From Natronosalvus caseinilyticus (lineage in GTDB: Archaea; Halobacteriota; Halobacteria; Halobacteriales; Natrialbaceae), in contig NZ_CP071596.1 in the NCBI RefSeq assembly GCF_017357105.1, positions 496,001 through 560,000 of the forward strand: a stretch of 64,000 bases of DNA. The letters are read 5' to 3'. Under the pieces are notes generated by a model. That model saw only the letters and a list, made by a program, of their open reading frames with translations, made no database searches and was not told the origin of the DNA. Position 1 is the stretch's first letter; the number at the start of each line of letters is the position of its first letter. The position numbers and the translations under genes were made by a program. This document shows positions 25,363-32,201 of the stretch, piece by piece.

Positions 25363-27060
25363 CTACACCAGGAGGTCTGAGACGCGATCGCTCAACTCCT
25401 CGGGCGTTGTCGCGGGGTCAGTTGCTTGCGACCCGCGTTCGGCGACCGCCGCACCCTCGGGCACGTCCGAGACGTCAGCGGCGCCGGGAACGACGACCTT
25501 CTCGTGATCCGCGATGCGACAGGCCGCCCGGTGGAGGTCCGAACCCGCCGGCGCTCCGATCCTGATTACGAGCGATCCCTCGAGCACGCGCGTTGCCACG
25601 CTCGCGTAGCGGGCGACCTGTACCGAAAAGCGATCGCTCGCCCCGGCGAACGCCTCGAGCGTCTCGCGAGCCACCCGTTCGTACCGGTCTTCGCCCGTGA
25701 TCGCCGCGAGGTCGAGCAGGGCGTCCGCGAATTCGACGTTCGCGTCGAGCGGCCGCAGGGGGCGCTCGAGCAATCCCGCCCCGGATTGAGGGCCGTCGAC
25801 GAACGAGTCGCCGACCCGGAGCCGGTCGATCGTCGCGTCGGCGACGGCGACCGCGTCGTCGACGGTGTCGGCACCGAGGATCGCTCGCGCCCTCGTCAGT
25901 GCCTGTAGAACCCGGGCCTGGTCGGCGAGCAGTCCGCGCTCGCTCTCGACGTTCCATCCACCGTCGGCTCCGGCCGATCGATAGTGGGTGACGACGCCGT
26001 CCTCGAGCAGCCCGTCTCGAAGCGTCTCGAGGGCGCGTTCGGCGTACCGGCCGGCGCGCTCGTCGTCGGTGTAGGCCCGGTAGGTGCATAGCGCGTCAAT
26101 CGCGAGCGCGTTCGCTCCCGCGAAGACGGTTTCGTCGACGGGGGGCTGGTCGGCAGCCTCGCGGTCGCTCGCCTCGAGGACGTGGGATTCGGGGTCGCCA
26201 GGGGCCTGGCTGCCGGCGAAGGCGCCGCCGAGGAACTGGTCGTCCCCGTCCTCGCCACTTTCTGGCACCCACAGCGTCGTCGTCAGGTACTCGAGCGCGC
26301 GCTCGGCCGGCTTTCGGTAGCTGTCCTCGCCCGTGTAGAGGTAGGCATTGGCGAACGCCCGCAAGAGCGCTGCGTTCGAGTCCAGGAGCTTCTCGTGCTG
26401 GAGGCCCGACCAGTCCCTGCCCGTCGCGAAGCGGTAGAATCCGCCCTCGTACTCGTCGAGCAGGTTGGCCGAGACGGCGTCGAAGCACCGCAACGCCATC
26501 TCCCGGTCGCGCTTGAGCGCGAACTCGAGGGCGTCCGGCAGCGGGAACTTCGGCTCCTCGCCCCAACCGCCGGCGACTTCGTCGTACTGGTCGGTGAGCT
26601 GGCCCAGCATCTGGCGCTCGACGTCCGCCGTGAGCTGCCCCGCCGGCGGTTCGGTGTCCTGCAGCGGCCGCGGGATCGACCCCGCCTCGGCACCCTTCGT
26701 CTTCCACGTCGTCCGGACGCTGTCGAGTACCTGCCGCAGGCCGTCGTGACCGAGGTAGCCCGCGCCCGTCAGGATCGAGCCGTCGGGGGCGAGAAAGACC
26801 GTCGAGGGAAACCCGCCCATGTTGTACCGGTCGCGCACCCGCGGATGGCAATCGACGTCGACGCGGACGGGGACGAACCCGTCGTTGACGTTGGCCGCGA
26901 GCGTCGGGACGGCGTAGGTCTCGGCGTCCATCTCGTGACAGTGGTCACACCAGGTCGCCGTGAGCGAGAGCAAGACTGGGACGTCCTGGTCGGCCGCCTC
27001 TTCGAAGGCGTCGGTCCCCCATTCGCGCCACTCGACCCGCGTGACGTCGTCCGTTTCCAT
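25363..27060 (-). CDS. Thioredoxin-fold DUF255 (YyaL/spermatogenesis-associated 20-like) protein
   Basis: 565 aa. The start at 27060 gives METDDVTRVEWREWGTDAFE; longer in-frame extension runs into non-coding DNA. The N-terminal 110 residues are a thioredoxin-like domain with CxxC in LTATWCDHCHEMD and a cis-Pro region (MGGFPSTVFLAPDG). The rest is an (alpha/alpha)6-barrel-like part resembling N-acylglucosamine epimerases/cellobiose epimerases (DWSGLQHEKLLDSNAALLRA, FAGANALAIDALCTYRAYT). The family is widespread but its reaction is unknown; a redox or carbohydrate role is often suggested. About 150 aa shorter than bacterial relatives I know. Confidence 0.85.
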   Translation of the reverse strand: METDDVTRVEWREWGTDAFEEAADQDVPVLLSLTATWCDHCHEMDAETYAVPTLAANVNDGFVPVRVDVDCHPRVRDRYNMGGFPSTVFLAPDGSILTGAGYLGHDGLRQVLDSVRTTWKTKGAEAGSIPRPLQDTEPPAGQLTADVERQMLGQLTDQYDEVAGGWGEEPKFPLPDALEFALKRDREMALRCFDAVSANLLDEYEGGFYRFATGRDWSGLQHEKLLDSNAALLRAFANAYLYTGEDSYRKPAERALEYLTTTLWVPESGEDGDDQFLGGAFAGSQAPGDPESHVLEASDREAADQPPVDETVFAGANALAIDALCTYRAYTDDERAGRYAERALETLRDGLLEDGVVTHYRSAGADGGWNVESERGLLADQARVLQALTRARAILGADTVDDAVAVADATIDRLRVGDSFVDGPQSGAGLLERPLRPLDANVEFADALLDLAAITGEDRYERVARETLEAFAGASDRFSVQVARYASVATRVLEGSLVIRIGAPAGSDLHRAACRIADHEKVVVPGAADVSDVPEGAAVAERGSQATDPATTPEELSDRVSDLLV

Positions 27061-27128
27061 ACTCGAGCAGTGACTCGTCGCGGGTGTAAGGGCTTCGAAC
27101 GCAGGTAGGCGGGTCGGTCGACGGCGTA

Positions 27129-27260
27129 GCTCGCTCGCGTCGCTCGCGGAGAGCGACCAGTGAGACGAAACCGACACCGAAACGCACAACCCCTATCGGT
27201 GGCAATCCTCGAGTGCATTCTGTGCGAGGGTAGCCAAGCAGGCCAACGGCGGTGGGCTTA
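27129..27260 (+). repeat. 132-bp direct repeat, upstream copy (promoter plus tRNA-Leu 5' half)
   Basis: Nearly identical to 27362-27493 at a period of 233 nt. It covers the sequence before tRNA-Leu and the gene's first 37 nt, ending inside the anticodon, where the copies diverge (CTTAC here, CTTAA in the gene). Confidence 0.9.
27224..27260 (+). pseudogene. Truncated tRNA-Leu(UAA) 5' half
   Basis: The 37 nt match nucleotides 1-37 of the intact tRNA at 27457, from acceptor 5' strand GCGAGGG through the D arm to the anticodon, then stop matching. The T arm and 3' acceptor strand are missing, so no tRNA can form. The upstream sequence, including the intact gene's promoter region, is copied with it. 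Just after the break GGCG...CGCC can pair and is followed by CCTTTTG, so a short transcript could end there. Transcription is inference. Confidence 0.8.
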
Positions 27261-27310
27261 CAACGCCGGGACCTTTTGCTGCGCATCGCTCACTCCGTTC
27301 GCTTCGCTGG

Positions 27311-27372
27311 CAAAAGCTCCACCAAAAGCCGTCGTCACCCTCTTCGAGGGTTCCTCGGCCCGCTCGCTCACG
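27311..27372 (+). repeat. Intergenic repeat element, copy 2
   Basis: Contains AAAAGCTCCACCAAAAGC (27312-27329) and CGGCCCGCTCGCTCACG (27356-27372), the two blocks also found at 6491-6562 downstream of the SRP RNA. It lies between the truncated and intact tRNA-Leu copies. Confidence 0.6.
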
Positions 27373-27493
27373 TCGCTCGCGGGGAGCGACCAACGAGACG
27401 AAACCGACACCGAAACGCACAACCCCTATCGGTGGCAATCCTCGAGTGCATTCTGTGCGAGGGTAGCCAAGCAGGCCAACGGCGGTGGGCTTA
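27362..27493 (+). repeat. 132-bp direct repeat, copy overlapping intact tRNA-Leu
   Basis: Second copy of 27129-27260. It contains the probable promoter and first 37 nt of the functional tRNA-Leu gene. Confidence 0.9.
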
Positions 27494-27540
27494 AGACCCG
27501 CTCTCGTAGGAGTCCTTGGGTTCAAATCCCAACCCTCGCA
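27457..27540 (+). tRNA. tRNA-Leu, anticodon UAA
   Basis: 84-nt class II tRNA. Acceptor stem GCGAGGG (27457-27463) pairs with CCCTCGC (27533-27539), with discriminator A at 27540. The D arm includes AGCCAAGCAGGCC. The anticodon stem GTGGG/CCCGC closes the 7-nt loop CTTAAGA, giving anticodon UAA (27492-27494), which reads UUA/UUG. The variable arm is CTCTCGTAGGAGT-like and long, as expected for leucine. T arm TTGGG-TTCAAAT-CCCAA is intact. No intron is seen and CCA is not encoded. Its 5' half and 3' end are both duplicated nearby. Confidence 0.96.
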
Positions 27541-27572
27541 TCGCTGTGCGAGCAACTCGCGAGCAACAGCGA
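27541..27572 (+). terminator. Hairpin directly after tRNA-Leu
   Basis: TCGCTGT (27541-27547) pairs with ACAGCGA (27566-27572) immediately after the discriminator base. It has no clear T-run, so it may be a processing or termination structure. A different hairpin follows the duplicated tRNA 3' end at 27662-27693. Confidence 0.45.
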
Positions 27573-27641
27573 TCGACCGATTGGGTTTGAATCAGGGAGG
27601 TCGCAGTCTCGCGAACGAAGTGAGCGAGAACGTCCGACCGT

Positions 27642-27663
27642 GGTTCAAATCCCAACCCTCGCA
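27642..27663 (+). repeat. Duplicated tRNA-Leu 3' end (att-like 22-bp direct repeat)
   Basis: GGTTCAAATCCCAACCCTCGCA repeats exactly the last 22 nt of tRNA-Leu (27519-27540: T-loop side to discriminator), 123 nt downstream of it. Duplication of a tRNA 3' end is the usual mark of an integrase attachment site. Confidence 0.85.
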
Positions 27664-27712
27664 CTCGTCACGAACGCTGGTGAGTGACGAGTGTGAGACG
27701 CGGGATTTGAAG
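27662..27712 (+). repeat. Hairpin-containing direct repeat, left copy
   Basis: Begins right after the duplicated tRNA end. CACTCGTCAC (27662-27671) pairs perfectly with GTGACGAGTG (27684-27693). The block through GAGACGCGG-ATTTGAA recurs, nearly identical, at 30012-30063 on the other side of the gamma-glutamyltransferase gene. Confidence 0.75.
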
Positions 27713-27779
27713 TAGAGAAGTAGCAGCGCCGAGCAACTCGAGGCGTGCCACCGTCGAATCCAAGCGAAGACGATCGGTT

Positions 27780-27902
27780 TAACGAGCGTTGCTCGTCCGG
27801 ATACCGTTCTACCAATTGCTGGGTTTCGTCGGCGTAGTAGTTTCGGAAAAGCTGGTCGAAGGGGTCGACTATCGTATCCCCTACCCCCATTTCCGACCCC
27901 AT
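27780..27902 (-). pseudogene. Remnant of an MCM helicase gene (N-terminal fragment)
   Basis: From the ATG at 27902 the minus strand reads 41 residues including FDQLFRNYYADETQQL and VERYPDEQRSL. This matches the N-terminus of haloarchaeal MCM replicative helicases as I remember it (F-E-Q-F-Y-R-x-Y-Y-x-x-E-I-x-Q-L ... Y-P-x-E-Q-R-S-L). After Leu41 the similarity stops and the frame continues into tRNA-derived repeat sequence until 27645. Almost the whole gene (normally about 700 codons or more) is missing, so this is a decayed relic. Extra mcm genes are common on haloarchaeal integrated elements. Confidence 0.65.
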
Positions 27903-28075
27903 ACCAGAAGCGTCGTGGCCGCCCCAGCTACGTGTGCGTTAGCCGGGATGTCCAGTAGGCAAGGCGGGCTGTCCAGCCGTCCCCTCGACCCGATCCTCAC
28001 TCGGCGAGGTTTAAAAAATCGTGTCGGTGACAAGGCGGCGTCGAAGTCGATGGGGGTACCGTCTCGCAGTGGCCT
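27903..28075. other. Intergenic remainder between MCM relic and ggt
   Basis: 173 nt without a gene. An AT-rich GGTTTAAAAAATCG at 28010-28023 could be an old minus-strand promoter of the MCM relic. Nothing else was recognised. Confidence 0.4.
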
Positions 28076-29905
28076 TTAGGTCCGTCTCTGCCCACCTCCA
28101 GCACGCTCGAGGCCGACGGCCTGGCCATCGCGATTGGGATCGGCCGCACCGGTCAACGCGTCCGTCCCGATATCGATCACCTGGACGTTGCCGAGGCTAC
28201 TGGGGGTGGCGTCCCACTCCTGACCCCACTCGGCTGTGGTCTGACGGGCCTCTTCGGGGACGCCCGCGTCCCAGCTGATCCCCCCGCAGTAGTGGGTGTA
28301 GATGCTCGGCTCCGTGATCGCGGCCAGCGGCTCGAGCCCGTAGACGTACCGGAAGAGGATCGCCTGCATCGTCGAGGTGATGATCCGCCACCCGCCGGGT
28401 GAGCCGGCGGTGAACTCCGGAACGCCGTCGCGCAGGACCATCATCGGGCTCATACTGCTCATCGGGCGCTTCCAGGGCTCGGGCTCGTTTGGCCCGCCCG
28501 GCGTGCGATCGAAGTCGGTGAGTTCGTTGTTGATCATGAAGCCGCGGCCGGGCACCATCTTCCCCGAACCCATGAACTGCTCGATCGTCGAGGTATAAGA
28601 GACGGCGTTGCCCCATCGGTCGACGACCGAGAAGTGAGTCGTCTGTCCGTCGGTACTGATTCGGTTGGGCTCTCCACCTCCGAAACAGCCCTCGGTCAAG
28701 ACCGACTGCCCGAGTTCGATCAGGTCCGCGCGCCCCTGGAGGTAGGCATCCGAGAGCAGGCTATCGATGGGGACGTCGACGAATTCGGGGTCACCCATGT
28801 GTTCCATTCGATCGCCCCAGGCGACGATGATCGCCTCGGCGAGCAGATGGTACATCTCCGGCGATCGACGTTCGTAGGTGTCGATCTCGAGGAACTCGAG
28901 GAGTTTGAGGATCATCGAGACGATGGTCGGTCCGGAACTGGGCAGCGGCTGGCCGACCAGTTCGACGTCGTACCACTCCGCGCGGACAGGGTCATCGATG
29001 GTGACGTCATACTGGGCGAGGTCAGCCTCGTCGACGGCGTGCTCGGGCTCGCGAGCGTGGCGCTGGATCTCGGCGGCGAGATCCTCACCGATTGGCCCTT
29101 CGTAGAAAGCCTCGGCGCCGTCGCGTTTGATGCGCTCGAACGTCTCGGCCAGGTCGGGGTTGGTCATGGTGTCGCCCGCGGTGTACAGCGCCCCGGACTC
29201 GTCGCTGAAGGTCTCGAGGGCTGCCTCGTTGAACTTCTCGGTGTTGGCGGCGATCTGCTCGGCGAGGAACCAGTCGACCGTGAACCCGTCGCGGGCGAGT
29301 TTGATCGCCGGCTCGATCAGGCGCTGACGCGAGCAGCTCCCGTAGCGTTCACGCGCCGTCTCGAGGCCTTTCAACGTCCCGGGGACGCCCATCGCTTCGC
29401 CCGTCTGGATCGCCTCCCCGAAGGGGAGTTCGTTCCCGTCGTCGTCGAGGAACATCTCGGGGGTCGCCCCCTGGGAAGCGCGCTCGCGGCTGTTGACGGC
29501 CTCGACCGTATCCGATTCGGCGTCGTAGACGACCATGAAGCCGCCACCACCGATACCCGACCCGTGGGGCTGGGTGACGTTCAGCGTGTACTGGAGGGCG
29601 ATCGCCGCGTCTATCGCGTTCCCGCCCTCCCGAAGGACGCGAGCGGCGACGCCACCGGCGATCGGATCGACCGTCGAGACCATTCCGTCGGCAGCGGTGA
29701 CCTCGCGGCCACAGGTGAAATGGGGGTGATCACAGCTGAACCCGGCGACGTCGGTGACCTTCTTTGTGGTGGCGGTGGCCGGCTGGGTGCCGACGGTGAG
29801 CGCACCTGCAGTCGCTCCCGTGAGCGCAAGGAACCGTCGGCGGTCGAGCCCTGCGTCGGTCCCGCTTCGCTGCTCCGCCTCGCGTCGCTCATGCTCTCTC
29901 GACAT
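28076..29905 (-). CDS. ggt: Tat-exported gamma-glutamyltransferase
   Basis: Transfers or hydrolyses the gamma-glutamyl group of glutathione-like compounds outside the cell; haloarchaea use gamma-glutamylcysteine rather than glutathione, so this is a likely substrate (inference). 609 aa from the ATG giving a twin-arginine signal, LDRRRFLALTGATAGALTV. The Ntn-hydrolase motifs are visible: GGNAIDAAIALQYTLNVTQP, GIGGGGFMVVYD, nucleophile Thr in TDGQTTHFSVVD, and the glutamate-binding MSSMSPMMV and GSPGGWRI. It would self-cleave at that Thr. It lies between the MCM relic and a second copy of the tRNA-flanking repeat and may have arrived or moved with that element. An AT-rich promoter lies upstream at 29935-29975. 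Confidence 0.93.
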   Translation of the reverse strand: MSREHERREAEQRSGTDAGLDRRRFLALTGATAGALTVGTQPATATTKKVTDVAGFSCDHPHFTCGREVTAADGMVSTVDPIAGGVAARVLREGGNAIDAAIALQYTLNVTQPHGSGIGGGGFMVVYDAESDTVEAVNSRERASQGATPEMFLDDDGNELPFGEAIQTGEAMGVPGTLKGLETARERYGSCSRQRLIEPAIKLARDGFTVDWFLAEQIAANTEKFNEAALETFSDESGALYTAGDTMTNPDLAETFERIKRDGAEAFYEGPIGEDLAAEIQRHAREPEHAVDEADLAQYDVTIDDPVRAEWYDVELVGQPLPSSGPTIVSMILKLLEFLEIDTYERRSPEMYHLLAEAIIVAWGDRMEHMGDPEFVDVPIDSLLSDAYLQGRADLIELGQSVLTEGCFGGGEPNRISTDGQTTHFSVVDRWGNAVSYTSTIEQFMGSGKMVPGRGFMINNELTDFDRTPGGPNEPEPWKRPMSSMSPMMVLRDGVPEFTAGSPGGWRIITSTMQAILFRYVYGLEPLAAITEPSIYTHYCGGISWDAGVPEEARQTTAEWGQEWDATPSSLGNVQVIDIGTDALTGAADPNRDGQAVGLERAGGGQRRT

Positions 29906-30215
29906 GATACGACCACAGACATTATCGACAATGAAAACTTTTTTGTCAGAACACAATCGTTGATAAATATACGATCGATAGATGACAGGAAGGGCGTGGA
30001 TCCGAGCTCTCGCACCCGTGACGAACGCTGGTGAGTGACGAGTGCGAGACGCGGAGTTTGAACCAGGGAGATCGCGTTTTGCGAACGGTGCTCGAGGAAC
30101 GCGACGTTCGGTCCTTCATCTCGAACCCACAGTCACCCGTCGAACACATATCAGGTAACGACTACAACGCGGTAGCGACGACATAACAACGACCGAAACG
30201 CCGAATGCCGTTCGT
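29906..30215. other. Intergenic region between divergent ggt and asnB
   Basis: 310 nt without a gene. 29935-29985 is strongly AT-rich (ACTTTTTTGTC, TTGATAAATATACG), probably the ggt promoter. 30012-30063 is the right copy of the repeat flanking the ggt segment. Confidence 0.65.
30012..30095 (+). repeat. Hairpin-containing direct repeat, right copy, plus tRNA-flank module
   Basis: 30012-30063 matches 27661-27712 closely (GACGAACGCTGGTGAGTGAC and GAGACGCGG are shared) and is preceded by CTCTCGCA, a trace of the tRNA 3' end. The following TTTGAACCAGGGAGATCGCG ... GCGAAC also matches the module just after tRNA-Leu (TTTGAATCAGGGAGGTCGCA, 27586-27605). It is therefore a mosaic of both modules beside tRNA-Leu. 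Confidence 0.75.
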
Positions 30216-32084
30216 ATGTGTGGCATCGTTGGTGCGTACGGTCGGGTCGACGAGGAGACGCTCTCGTCGATGCTCGAGTGGATCGAACACCGAGGACCCG
30301 ACGACGAAGGCAAGTATATCGACCGCGACGCGGGGGTAATGCTGGGGGCGCGACGCCTCGCAATCGTCGACCTCGAGGGCGGCTCCCAACCGAAGTGGAA
30401 CGAGGACGAGACCGTCTGCGTCGTCTTCAACGGCGAGATCTACAACCACGACGAGTTGCGAGCAGCCCTCCGGCGGAACGGCCACCGCTTCGAGAGCCAG
30501 TCCGACACCGAGGTCCTGGTCCACCTCTGGGAGGCGTACGGCGACCGGATGCTCGATCACCTCGAGGGCATGTTCGCCTTCTCCATATGGGACGCTACGT
30601 CGCAAACGATCTTTCTGGCTCGCGATCGGATGGGCATCAAACCGCTGTACTACGGGCGAACGGACGCGGGCTACGTCTGGGGGAGCGAGCTCCCGGCGCT
30701 CCTGATCGGCGGCGTGAATCGATCCATCGACCCCGCGGCCGTCTTCAACCACTTCTCGCTCGAGTACGCGCCGGGCTCCCAAACGCTCCTGCGGGACGTC
30801 CGAAAGGTGAAGCCGGGGCACACCGTGAAGATCGGCCCCGACGGCGTTCGAGAGCGCGAGTACTGGAGTTTCCTCGACGTCGAGACCGGCAGCGCGGCGA
30901 CGAGTTTCGCGGACGCCGCCGACCGACTGTCGACCTTACTCGAGCGATCCGTCGAACAGCGTCTCATGGCGGACGTCCCCGTCGGGGCGTTCCTCTCGGG
31001 TGGCCTCGATTCCTCGGCAATCGTCGGCATCGCCTCGAGCCTCCGGGACGAGCCACTCGACACCTACTCCGTCGCCTTCAGCGACGAACGCTTCGACGAG
31101 AGCGCGGAGGCTCGCCTCGTCGCGGATCACTTTGGGACGAACCACCACGAGGTGCACGTCGACCTCTCCTCGATGGACGTGTTCGACGACATGATTCGCC
31201 ACCTCGGCGAACCGACCGGGCACCTGCAGATGCTGCCGCTCTTCTTGCTCTCCCGGCGCGCCCGCGAGGACGTGAAGGTCGCCCTGGCCGGCGAGGGCGC
31301 CGACGAACTGTTCGCGGGGTACTCGCGGTACCAGCAGGCTCCCCAGTACAAGCGGAAGGTCGACTTCCTCCCGAAGTTCACCCACGACGTCGCCGGCGCC
31401 GTCGCCACGGTGGCGCCCGTCGGTTCCAAACACCTGCAGTACTACGCCTGGCTGAAGGACAACACCGAACTCGTCCTCCACAACACCTGCGGATTCATGC
31501 CGTTCCGTCCCGAGCCGGACGACTTCCTCACCACGGGCGAGACCGCCGAGACGTCGGGCCTTCGCTCGAGCGTGAGTCAGGTGACGAGCCGGGTCGAGGA
31601 CCCGACGCCCGAACAGCACATCTCGGCGTTCGAGACGAGCCAGACGCTCCCGAACTTCCACCTGTTCAAGGCCGACCACACGAGCATGGCCCAGTCACTC
31701 GAGCTCCGGGTTCCGTTCCTGTCGACCGACGTCGTGGAGTTTGCCCACTCGCTCCCGATCGAGTACAAGGCGACCGACCAGGACGTCAAGCGCGTGCTCA
31801 AACGTGCTGTCAGCGACCTACTTCCCAGGGAGATCCTTGAACGAAAGAAGATGGGGATGCGACCGCCCGTCGAGGACTGGTTCCGGGGGGACCACGACGC
31901 GATCGAACGGTGGTTCGACCGCAGGCGCCTCGAACAGACGCCGTACGTCGACGCGGACAGGGCTACGGGGTTGCGGGATCGCCACCGTCGCGGCGAGGAG
32001 TCGGTCGGACGAACGCTCTGGCTGATCCTCACCTACGTCGCGTGGTATCACACGTTCATCGACGAGGAGACGGCTATCGTCTGA
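30216..32084 (+). CDS. asnB: Asparagine synthase (glutamine-hydrolysing)
   Basis: Makes asparagine (or amidates another carboxyl group) with glutamine as nitrogen donor. The 622 aa hold an N-terminal class II amidotransferase with nucleophile Cys2 (MCGIVGAYGRV), RRLAIVDLEGG and FNGEIYNH, then an ATP-pyrophosphatase-type synthetase with P-loop LSGGLDSSAIVGIAS, ALAGEGADELFAGY and LRVPFLS. All catalytic residues are present and the length is typical. Single gene with about 300 nt upstream. Its last codons (IDEETAIV) and stop are repeated in the DNA just downstream. Branches acting on peptides or polysaccharides exist, so asparagine as product is likely but not proven. Confidence 0.93.
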   Translation: MCGIVGAYGRVDEETLSSMLEWIEHRGPDDEGKYIDRDAGVMLGARRLAIVDLEGGSQPKWNEDETVCVVFNGEIYNHDELRAALRRNGHRFESQSDTEVLVHLWEAYGDRMLDHLEGMFAFSIWDATSQTIFLARDRMGIKPLYYGRTDAGYVWGSELPALLIGGVNRSIDPAAVFNHFSLEYAPGSQTLLRDVRKVKPGHTVKIGPDGVREREYWSFLDVETGSAATSFADAADRLSTLLERSVEQRLMADVPVGAFLSGGLDSSAIVGIASSLRDEPLDTYSVAFSDERFDESAEARLVADHFGTNHHEVHVDLSSMDVFDDMIRHLGEPTGHLQMLPLFLLSRRAREDVKVALAGEGADELFAGYSRYQQAPQYKRKVDFLPKFTHDVAGAVATVAPVGSKHLQYYAWLKDNTELVLHNTCGFMPFRPEPDDFLTTGETAETSGLRSSVSQVTSRVEDPTPEQHISAFETSQTLPNFHLFKADHTSMAQSLELRVPFLSTDVVEFAHSLPIEYKATDQDVKRVLKRAVSDLLPREILERKKMGMRPPVEDWFRGDHDAIERWFDRRRLEQTPYVDADRATGLRDRHRRGEESVGRTLWLILTYVAWYHTFIDEETAIV

Positions 32085-32174
32085 GCCTCATCGACGAGGA
32101 GACGACTATCGTCTGACATCACCGACAGGGGACGCCATCGTCTGACCTCACCGACAGGGGACGCCATCGTCTGA
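32056..32174 (+). repeat. Tandem repeat of the asnB 3' end, four units
   Basis: Units at 32056-32084 (the real gene end), 32088-32116, 32119-32145 and 32148-32174 each run from TCATCGAC/TCACCGAC to ATCGTCTGA. The second would encode almost the same C-terminus, LIDEETTIV and a stop. Units 3 and 4 are identical to each other over 27 nt and have diverged from unit 1. Confidence 0.85.
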
Positions 32175-32201
32175 CCCAAAACGATTTCGGACAGTCTCGA
32201 G

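Larger units (their letters stand above)
27061..27456. other. Non-coding region upstream of tRNA-Leu with duplicated tRNA 5' half
   Basis: Nearly 400 nt with no credible protein gene. It holds a 132-bp duplication that includes the tRNA-Leu promoter region and 5' half, and a copy of the repeat block seen after the SRP RNA. Confidence 0.7.

Noticed and set aside
27645-27902. An intact small protein gene of 85 codons
   Set aside because: Only the first 41 residues resemble a protein (MCM). The rest is read through tRNA-flanking repeat DNA, so it is treated as a relic.
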